10,328 bases of DNA from the NCBI GenBank assembly GCA_002779455.1, contig PEWM01000183.1, forward strand, positions 1 to 10,328. The letters are read 5' to 3'. A program made the translations under genes and the position numbers. This DNA is from Deltaproteobacteria bacterium CG07_land_8_20_14_0_80_60_11 (GTDB lineage Bacteria > Desulfobacterota > Desulfobaccia > Desulfobaccales > 0-14-0-80-60-11). This document shows positions 1 through 4,835 of this stretch, in pieces (the stretch's first letter is position 1; the number at the start of each line of letters is the position of its first letter). The notes under the pieces were generated by a model. The model did not search any database, was not told the DNA's origin, and was given only the letters and a program-made list of their open reading frames with translations.

Positions 1-1246
1 AGGCGGCCAGCGCCGGCGGCCCCATGGGCACGGCCGCGGCCACGGCCGCCGCGGTCTTGGCCCGCAACGGTTTGACATTGCCGTGGCCGTTGGGATGCAG
101 ACGGGAGGTAAGAATGATCATAAACGTCTGCGAGCCGGGATCGATCCACATGGCGGTGCCGGTATAGCCGGTGTGCCCGAAGGAACCTTGCGGAAACGCG
201 GCGTTGAAGACCCGGCTGTAAGGCGAGCGGATGTCCCAGCCGAGGCCGCGCTGCGTGGAGATGCCCGGGAGGCGCTGGGCTTTGGTCATGGCCGCGACCG
301 TCCCGGGGCTGAGAATACGCCGGCCCTCACTCTCGCCGCCGTGGACGAGCATCTGGGCCAGGAGGGCCAGGTCGTCGGCGGTGGAAAAGACGCCGGCATG
401 ACCGGCCACCCCGCCCAGGCGATGCGAAGTGGGATCAGACACCACGCCCCAGCGCAGCCCGTGCCCCTGGTAGTCGGTGGGCGCGATGCGGGGTTTAAGC
501 GCCGGTGACGGCAAAAACGACGTGTCCTTCATGCCCAGAGGCCCGAAGACCTCACGTTTGCAAAACACGTCCAGCGGCATGTGGGAGACCCGGTGCACGA
601 TCTCGCCCAGCGTGATGAAATTGACGTCGCTGTAACGGAATTGGGTCCTCGGGGTATAGACCGGGTGGTCCATGGCAATGGCCACCACCGCGCTGTCGTA
701 ATCCGACCAGTGGGGCCGGGAAGGCATCCCGGGGCGCAAACCGGACGTGTGGGTCAGGAGTTGCCGGATGGTGATCTCTCCCTTGCCGTTGGCGGCGAAG
801 GCCGGCCAATACGCGGCCGCGGGTTTGTCGAGATGGATAAGGCCGCGATCCACCAGTTCCATGATCGCCGTCGTGGTGGCCACGACCTTGGTCAGGGAGG
901 CAAGATCGAAGATGGTGTCCACCTTCATGGGCTGGGACCGGGGCGTCAGGGCGCGCTGGCCGAAGGCCTTGCGGTACACGGTCTTGCCGCGGTGGCCCAC
1001 CAGGATGACGGCCCCGGGGACGTGTCCGGCGGCGACCTCCTCCCTGGCCGCCTGGTCGATCCTGGCGAAGCGCCGGGCGTCGATCTCGGGGCGCTCCGGC
1101 GGCGGGGGCGGCGGGGGCGGCGGCGCCACGATGACCGGCGGCCGCGGCGGCGGCGCCGTGACGCACCCGGCCAGACCGCCGAGGATGAGCGCGGCGGCGA
1201 GAACGATAAACCAAGGGAGAAACCGGGCAGAAGATGTCGTGGACAT
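1..1246 (-). CDS. Lipoprotein serine hydrolase, beta-lactamase/PBP-like fold (C-terminus cut by window edge)
   Basis: Reading the minus strand from the ATG at 1246 gives 415 uninterrupted codons to the window edge. Residues 10-28 form a lipoprotein signal peptide ending in the lipobox LAGC (Cys28), so the protein is probably exported and lipid-anchored. A Pro-rich linker (about 32-50) follows. The catalytic domain has the three active-site elements of the class C beta-lactamase/DD-peptidase family (Pfam Beta-lactamase): SLTK (Ser117/Lys120), YSD (205-207) in place of Tyr-x-Asn, and HTG (358-360) in place of Lys-Thr-Gly. A conserved GGVAGHAGVFSTADDLA stretch lies at 278-293. HTG and YSD are common in esterase- or peptidase-like members, so antibiotic hydrolysis is not implied; the substrate is unknown, perhaps peptidoglycan or an ester. 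Family length suggests only a short tail is missing. The ribosome site is weak; TATAAT-like hexamers lie at 1252-1257 and 1280-1285. It lies 86 bases downstream of rsmB on the same strand. Confidence 0.88.
   Translation of the reverse strand, partial: MSTTSSARFLPWFIVLAAALILGGLAGCVTAPPPRPPVIVAPPPPPPPPPERPEIDARRFARIDQAAREEVAAGHVPGAVILVGHRGKTVYRKAFGQRALTPRSQPMKVDTIFDLASLTKVVATTTAIMELVDRGLIHLDKPAAAYWPAFAANGKGEITIRQLLTHTSGLRPGMPSRPHWSDYDSAVVAIAMDHPVYTPRTQFRYSDVNFITLGEIVHRVSHMPLDVFCKREVFGPLGMKDTSFLPSPALKPRIAPTDYQGHGLRWGVVSDPTSHRLGGVAGHAGVFSTADDLALLAQMLVHGGESEGRRILSPGTVAAMTKAQRLPGISTQRGLGWDIRSPYSRVFNAAFPQGSFGHTGYTGTAMWIDPGSQTFMIILTSRLHPNGHGNVKPLRAKTAAAVAAAVPMGPPALAA
1098..1126. repeat. G/C microsatellite encoding the poly-proline linker
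   Basis: Alternating GGC and GGG triplets on the plus strand read as CCC/CCG proline codons on the minus strand and encode the run of nine prolines (residues 42-50) between the lipid anchor and the catalytic domain of the serine hydrolase. Low-complexity tracts of this type can change length by slippage; whole-codon changes would only alter linker length. Confidence 0.7.
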
Positions 1247-1332
1247 AGGTTATTATAAATAGCTCAGCCTGGCCTGTCGATTATAAAAGAGGCCCCGGAC
1301 CGGTGCTGGCATTAGCGGTTTGACGCCCGGTC

Positions 1333-2709
1333 TCAATTTCTGGCCAGCACCGCGGCGAAAAAGGCGTCCAGGTGGTGTTCCGCCGTGGAGGTGCGGAACC
1401 AGCCGGGAGGCTGGATCAATAGCCGGGCCTGGGGCGGCAGCCGCCCGGGGTCGGTGGCCAGATGAAATTCCGGGTGCCGGGCCAGGAAAGAGCTGATCTG
1501 CGCTTCATTTTCCGCCGGTTCGGTCGTACAGGTGATATAGAGGAGGCGGCCGCCGGGTTTCAAGAGCCTGGCGGCCCCTTCCAGCATGGCCTGCTGCCGG
1601 GGCGGGAAGGTGGTCAGGTCGCCTTCCCGGAGCCGGCTCTTGATCTCCGGGTGACGCCTGATGATGCCCAGGGCGGAGCACGGCACGTCCAGGACCACGG
1701 CGTCCAGGGCGGCAGTTTTCAGGGGGAGAGCCTGGGCGGCGTCAGCCCGGAGGGGGTGCGCGGCCGTCACGCCCCAGCGCCGCGTGTTGGCTTGCAGTTC
1801 CTTCAGGCGGCGGTGGTGGCGGTCCACCGCCACCAGCAGGCCGGAGTTGCCCATGGCCTCGGCCAGGTGGGTGGTCTTACCTCCCCGGCCGGCGCCGATC
1901 TCCGCCAGGCGCAGGTCCGGCCCCAGGGCCAGCAGACCAGGAACCAGCTGCGCCCCTTCATCCTGGAAGAGCCAGAGGCCCTCCCGATAAGAGGGCAGGT
2001 CCGTGGGGGAGGACTTAAGGGCCTCAAATATGAGGCCGACTGGGGAAAACCGGGTGCGCCGGGACTCCACCCCTTCGGCGGCCAACCGGGCCATGAGGGC
2101 GGCAGGATCGATCTTCAGGGTGTTGACCCGCACCGTGAGCGGCGGGATCTGATTGTTGGCAATCAGGCGGGCGGCGGCAGCCTCGGGCCCATACTGCGCC
2201 AGCCAGCGCCTGACCAGCCAGGCGGGGTGGGAGTGGATCACGCTCAGGGCCAGCACCGGGTCGGATTCGGGGTCCGGGAGGGGCGGCGCCTCCCCGGCGG
2301 CCAAGCGGCGCAGCACCGCGTTGATAAAGCCCGCGTGACTCCGGGGGAGACCTTTGGCCTTGGCCAGATTCCCGGCTTCATGAAGGACCGCCCGGGCCGG
2401 CACCCGATCGAGCCACAGAAGCTGAAACGCTCCCAGGCGCAGAAGTTGCAAAACCAGGGGGTGGAGCCGGGCCAGGGGGATGTGGGAAAGCCGGGCCAGC
2501 AGATAATCCAGCCGCACCTCCCAGCGCTTCACGCCCTGGACCAACTCCAGCAGCAAGGCCCGTTCCCGCCGGGGCAAGCCGGGGTAACGCTTGAGAGCAG
2601 CCGCCAAACGCTCTTCCACCGATTGCCCGGGGCGAGCCGCCGCGGCCAGGATGTCCAGGGCCAGGGCCCGGGCGCCGGGTGGGGGCTTTGATAGAGGGAG
2701 ATAGTTCAA
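1333..2709 (-). CDS. rsmB: 16S rRNA (cytosine-967-C5)-methyltransferase RsmB
   Basis: This 458-residue protein matches the two-part RsmB (Sun/Fmu) architecture. An all-helical NusB-like RNA-binding domain covers about residues 12-140, and a Rossmann-fold SAM-dependent methyltransferase follows. RVNTLK is at 194-199, the FQDEGAQL motif at 248-255, the SAM loop at 268-284, the SAM-ribose acidic residue in VAVDRH at Asp296, motif IV DVPCS at 341-345 (Cys344) and motif VI YITCTTEPAENE at 391-402 with the nucleophilic cysteine Cys394. By family knowledge it methylates C967 of 16S rRNA in the small subunit. The SAM loop reads EIGAGRGGKT instead of the usual D-x-C-A-A-P-G-G-K-T, a deviation that keeps the Gly-Gly-Lys-Thr core. 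The start is TTG; no ATG or GTG lies between it and the upstream in-frame TAA, and the purine-rich GAGG is about 14 bases away, so the exact start is uncertain. It is divergent from the Nif11 gene. Confidence 0.93.
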   Translation of the reverse strand: MNYLPLSKPPPGARALALDILAAAARPGQSVEERLAAALKRYPGLPRRERALLLELVQGVKRWEVRLDYLLARLSHIPLARLHPLVLQLLRLGAFQLLWLDRVPARAVLHEAGNLAKAKGLPRSHAGFINAVLRRLAAGEAPPLPDPESDPVLALSVIHSHPAWLVRRWLAQYGPEAAAARLIANNQIPPLTVRVNTLKIDPAALMARLAAEGVESRRTRFSPVGLIFEALKSSPTDLPSYREGLWLFQDEGAQLVPGLLALGPDLRLAEIGAGRGGKTTHLAEAMGNSGLLVAVDRHHRRLKELQANTRRWGVTAAHPLRADAAQALPLKTAALDAVVLDVPCSALGIIRRHPEIKSRLREGDLTTFPPRQQAMLEGAARLLKPGGRLLYITCTTEPAENEAQISSFLARHPEFHLATDPGRLPPQARLLIQPPGWFRTSTAEHHLDAFFAAVLARN

Positions 2710-2749
2710 GTTTGTTGGCCCAGCCTCAAGAATCCCTGATGGTTAATCC

Positions 2750-2767
2750 CGTTTTCGGTTTTCGGTT
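2750..2767. repeat. Short GGTTTTC heptamer tandem repeat
   Basis: About 2.6 tandem copies of the heptamer GGTTTTC (first copy with C for the leading G) end in GGTTAAA. The last 14 bases of this context (GGTTTTCGGTTAAA, 2757-2770) recur exactly at 9190-9203, where a longer array of the same heptamer family is present. The role is unknown. Confidence 0.6.
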
Positions 2768-2849
2768 AAAGAAAATAAAAATATCAACAAGTTAAATATA
2801 TGGTTGGTAGTATTTGAAAGGGGGAGCCGGTATAATTTCCCCGGCGGAT

Positions 2850-2875
2850 TTCAGCTTTTCCGGAAAATTCCTGAA
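2850..2875. repeat. Inverted repeat with perfect TTTTCCGGAAAA core
   Basis: A 12-base perfect palindrome (TTTTCCGGAAAA, 2856-2867) is flanked by TTCAG (2850-2854) and CTGAA (2871-2875), giving a larger imperfect dyad. It could be an operator or a cruciform between the divergent genes; no regulator is identifiable. Confidence 0.45.
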
Positions 2876-2941
2876 TAATCATAGCAAAACTCCTGATGAT
2901 TCGTAACTTATTGCTGCGCGAGGCCGTAATCCCTTTTTTTT

Positions 2942-2960
2942 TGATACCAACTCCGTATCA
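2942..2960 (+). other. Hairpin TGATAC/GTATCA in the presumed leader of the Nif11 gene
   Basis: A perfect 6-base stem with a 7-base loop (CAACTCC) sits directly after a run of nine T (2934-2942) and about 85 bases before the Nif11 start. The order is T-run then hairpin, so it is not a plus-strand intrinsic terminator. No known riboswitch consensus could be matched by eye. Confidence 0.35.
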
Positions 2961-3044
2961 GGAGGGTTATCGTGGGCCGACTCCACCGAGAAAAAATCAT
3001 GCCCCACGCTCGCCGTGCCGATAGGATAAGTCAAGGACGCGCCT

Positions 3045-3527
3045 ATGAAAACTTTAAGAGAATTTATCCAGCGGTTGCAGGATGACGCGGCGTTTGAAAA
3101 AAAGGCTCAAGCTTTTGACAATGGCGATGACCTTATGGCCTTTGTGAAGCGCGAGGGCTATGATTTCACCCTGGAACAACTGACGAATGAATTCAAGCAT
3201 AGGGCGAAGTTGCCGGCAGAGGCCGGTGGAATAGCGCCGGCGCCCACGGACGCCAGGGCATCCACCCCGCCAAGGCCGGGCGACGCGGCGTTTCTTAGGA
3301 AGCCTGAAGCCATCCCCCCCAGCGAGCAAAGTATGGGCTTACCTGAGAGTGGAAGCGGCGACTTTACCCGGGAGCAACCGGGGGGAGGGTTTCAGAAACC
3401 AATGGGTGAAATGCCCCCCCAGGGAACGGCAGAAAAGTCGCCGGGAGAGTTGCCCCGGGTTGGCGGCGGCAGGCACAGGGGTTTTTCTCCCCAGAGATTG
3501 AAGTCCATATCGGTGGAGGATGCGTGA
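3045..3527 (+). CDS. Nif11-domain (Nif11-like leader peptide) protein with long Cys-free tail
   Basis: The 160-residue product opens with a segment (about 1-52) resembling the Nif11 leader domain: an amphipathic helix (LREFIQRLQDDAAFEKKAQ), an acidic turn, a hydrophobic helix, the EGYDFTLEQL motif (37-46) and a third helix. In ribosomally made peptides this domain is a leader recognised by modifying enzymes and is often cut after a double glycine; here LPAEAGG ends at residue 62. The remaining ~98 residues are rich in Pro, Gly, Ser, Glu and Arg, have no Cys or Trp, and look disordered. Two segments resemble each other (FLRKPEAIPP at 83 and FQKPMGEMPP at 116). The lack of Cys argues against lanthipeptide or thiazole products; many Nif11 proteins are of unknown function, so precursor status is only possible. 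Start: ATG with a good AAGGA at 3033-3037, seven bases upstream. Neighbours include no modification enzyme, protease or transporter. Confidence 0.8.
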   Translation: MKTLREFIQRLQDDAAFEKKAQAFDNGDDLMAFVKREGYDFTLEQLTNEFKHRAKLPAEAGGIAPAPTDARASTPPRPGDAAFLRKPEAIPPSEQSMGLPESGSGDFTREQPGGGFQKPMGEMPPQGTAEKSPGELPRVGGGRHRGFSPQRLKSISVEDA

Positions 3528-3667
3528 GCCGATAATGGCAGTTTGGTAACGGCAGGGGGCTCAGGCTGGCGTGATGACCCGGCCCGAACCGGACGCCGCC
3601 GGGTATGCGGCGAGGCAATCAGGCGTGCATTCGTGACAAAGCCCATTTGCAGTGATATATTTTAAAA
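3528..3667. other. Spacer with two GC-rich hairpins, no gene seen
   Basis: Between the Nif11 gene and the exonuclease gene lie a CCGG-CCCGAA-CCGG stem-loop (around 3580-3593) and a perfect CGCCGC/GCGGCG stem (3594-3599 with 3607-3612, 7-base loop). Neither is followed by a T run, so a classical intrinsic terminator cannot be claimed. Confidence 0.4.
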
Positions 3668-4450
3668 ATGTTAAAGCGCACCTTCCTGCATCTGCCCGGG
3701 GTGGGGCCCCGGCGGGAGACTTATTTCTGGCGGCAGGGGTTGGCCACCTGGGAGGATTTTCTGGCCGCCCAACGGGTCCAGGGCCTGTCCCGGGGCCGGC
3801 TGGACGGGCTGAAAGCAGAACTCACCGGGTCCCTGGGGCATCTGTCGGACGCCGCCTATTTCGCCGCCCGGCTCCAGGCTGGGGAGCACTGGCGCCTCTT
3901 TCGCCAGTTCCGGCCCCGCACCGCGTATCTCGACATCGAGACCTACGGCAAAGTCTGGCCGGGGTTGCTGGTCACGGTGGCGGGCCTCTACGACGGCCAG
4001 ACCATGCGCCAGTTCGTGCAGGGATTTAATCTGCAAGAGTTCCCCCAGGTTCTTTCCGAGTTCGACCTCCTGGTCACCTTCAACGGCACCCAGTTCGACC
4101 TGCCGGTGCTCAAGGCCTACTTCCCCGAGTTGAATTTGCCTCCGGCCCACGTGGACCTGCGCTTTCTCATGGCCCGCCTGGGGTTCAAGGGGGGGCTGAA
4201 GCGCATCGAACCCCGCTTCGGCATCCATCGGCCCAAGGCCGTGAACGGCATGGACGGCTACATGGCGGTGCTCCTGTGGCAGCGCTACCAGCGGGGGGAC
4301 AAGGGCGCCCTGGACTTGCTCCTCAGTTATAACCGGGAGGACGTGGTCAACCTGGAAGTGCTGATGGACGGCGCCTTTCGCATGGAGAGTGAGCGGCTCT
4401 TCCCGGCCAGTCCGGGGGAGAGCGGCCGGCGCCAGGCGGCCCGGACCTGA
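3668..4450 (+). CDS. YprB-type RNase H-like exonuclease domain protein
   Basis: The 260-residue protein has a short N-terminal helix-hairpin-helix-like segment (LPGVGPRRETYFWRQGL, 9-25, followed by TWEDFL), then an RNase H-like fold of the YprB/RNase_H_2 family. The exonuclease acidic signature is complete: DIET (Asp89, Glu91), NGTQFDLP (Asp144), HVDLR (Asp163) and the terminal YNRED motif (Tyr221, Asp225), the Tyr-x3-Asp arrangement of DEDDy 3'-5' exonucleases. The family is predicted to degrade DNA or RNA with two metal ions; the true substrate is not established. The protein is cytosolic, with no signal or membrane segment. The ATG start follows an A/T-rich stretch without a clear Shine-Dalgarno sequence. 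No longer start in frame looks better, because the LPGVGP segment already marks the expected N-terminus. It lies 140 bases after the Nif11 gene on the same strand; cotranscription is possible. Confidence 0.88.
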   Translation: MLKRTFLHLPGVGPRRETYFWRQGLATWEDFLAAQRVQGLSRGRLDGLKAELTGSLGHLSDAAYFAARLQAGEHWRLFRQFRPRTAYLDIETYGKVWPGLLVTVAGLYDGQTMRQFVQGFNLQEFPQVLSEFDLLVTFNGTQFDLPVLKAYFPELNLPPAHVDLRFLMARLGFKGGLKRIEPRFGIHRPKAVNGMDGYMAVLLWQRYQRGDKGALDLLLSYNREDVVNLEVLMDGAFRMESERLFPASPGESGRRQAART

Positions 4451-4475
4451 CCGGTGGTCTGCTGGAGAAAAGGAA

Positions 4476-4495
4476 TGGCGGGCAGTGCCCGCCCT
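4476..4495. repeat. Palindromic repeat, copy 1 (GGCGGGC/GCCCGCC)
   Basis: TGGCGGGC and GCCCGCCCTAC flank a 3-base loop (AGT), a perfect 7-base stem. It shares both arms and the CCTAC tail with the copy starting exactly 40 bases downstream, in the same orientation; only the loop differs. It looks like a small interspersed REP-like element rather than a gene part. Confidence 0.75.
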
Positions 4496-4515
4496 ACGCT
4501 CGGCAAATACCTTGA

Positions 4516-4540
4516 TGGCGGGCACGGAGGCCCGCCCTAC
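4516..4540. repeat. Palindromic repeat, copy 2 (GGCGGGC/GCCCGCC)
   Basis: This is the same 7-base GGCGGGC/GCCCGCC stem as the upstream copy, with a 6-base loop ACGGAG and the same CCTAC tail. GGCGGGCACGGAGGCCCGCC-type elements are familiar as intergenic repeats in environmental bacterial genomes (general knowledge, not checked here). Confidence 0.75.
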
Positions 4541-4554
4541 CGGGGAAGGAGTTG

Positions 4555-4593
4555 GTGGGGCGGCCGTCCCTGGGCGCCACTTTTCTTCTGTTC
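4555..4593 (+). terminator. Possible weak intrinsic terminator after the exonuclease gene
   Basis: GTGGGGCG (4555-4562) can pair with CGCCAC (4575-4580) if two Gs bulge, and this is followed directly by a T-rich stretch (TTTTCTTCTGTT, 4581-4592). The position, about 100 bases after the exonuclease stop and before proS, fits termination, but the stem is imperfect. Confidence 0.35.
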
Positions 4594-4609
4594 CCAAACT
4601 GCGCTAAAA

Positions 4610-4678
4610 AAGCTAATTTCCCTTCGTAGCGACTTACGCACCAAGAATGGCGCGTGAGACGCGCCCGGATTTTAGCTT
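4610..4678. repeat. Nested inverted repeat with a perfect GGCGCGT/ACGCGCC hairpin
   Basis: An outer pair AAGCTAA (4610-4616) and TTAGCTT (4672-4678) encloses CGTA/TACG (about 4625-4638) and a perfect 7-base stem GGCGCGT-GAG-ACGCGCC (4649-4665) followed by CGGATTTT. The inner hairpin plus TTTT could act as a terminator; the whole could be a structured element upstream of proS. No known RNA family was recognised. Confidence 0.4.
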
Positions 4679-4777
4679 CCCCTTCCCAGTCTCTCGCCAG
4701 CCACCGCATCTATCTCAGGCATAAATGGCGCGCCCCGGCCCCTCCCGACGCCGATGGGGTTGTGGGGAAGAGGGTTC

Positions 4778-4819
4778 GTATCGTAAGATATTCATATCGT
4801 CAGATGTATGTGATAAAAT
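4778..4819 (+). promoter_or_regulatory. Candidate proS promoter overlapped by a 12-base direct repeat
   Basis: TTCATA (4791-4796), a 17-base spacer and TAAAAT (4814-4819) give a sigma-70-like promoter (4/6 and 5/6 matches), with the predicted start only about 10 bases before the proS ATG. Two direct repeats, GTATCGTAAGAT (4778-4789) and ATATCGTCAGAT (4794-4805), agree at 10 of 12 positions and start 16 bases apart; the second covers part of the -35 and the spacer. That arrangement would suit a regulator-binding site, but none is known to me. Confidence 0.4.
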
Positions 4820-4835
4820 AACTGATGGGGTGCTT

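Larger units (their letters stand above)
2710..3044. other. AT-rich divergent spacer between rsmB and the Nif11 gene
   Basis: No credible coding region is visible. The stretch holds a heptamer repeat near rsmB, an A/T-rich block (2768-2820), a perfect TATAAT at 2831-2836 without a convincing -35 hexamer, several short hairpins (GCCGG/CCGGC at 2826-2845; 2850-2875; 2942-2960), and a run of nine T at 2934-2942. It must contain promoters for both flanking genes if they are expressed from here, but none can be assigned firmly. Confidence 0.6.

Noticed and set aside
552..1258. Open frames on both strands across the serine hydrolase region
   Set aside because: These are Arg/Gly-rich shadows; the correct minus-strand frame with signal peptide and SLTK/YSD/HTG motifs runs through the same DNA to the window edge.
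1462..2691. Long plus-strand open frame (409 codons) opposite rsmB
   Set aside because: It is a by-product of high GC opposite a well-supported gene; the composition (Gly/Gln/Pro/Arg-rich) and lack of any motif mark it as a shadow.
2941..2970. Sigma-70 promoter TTGATA with GGTTAT at 18 bases
   Set aside because: The -10 matches only three of six positions and the -35 lies inside a hairpin; too weak to annotate.
4725..4835. N-terminal extension of ProS by 37 residues from the ATG at 4725
   Set aside because: The added residues (Arg/Gly/Ser-rich) do not resemble any ProS N-terminus, the family begins at the ATG at 4836, and the stretch overlaps a promoter candidate and direct repeats.
4451..4835. 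T-box leader or tRNA gene upstream of proS
   Set aside because: No T-box consensus, specifier stem or TTCGAATCC-type T-arm was found; only short dyads are present.
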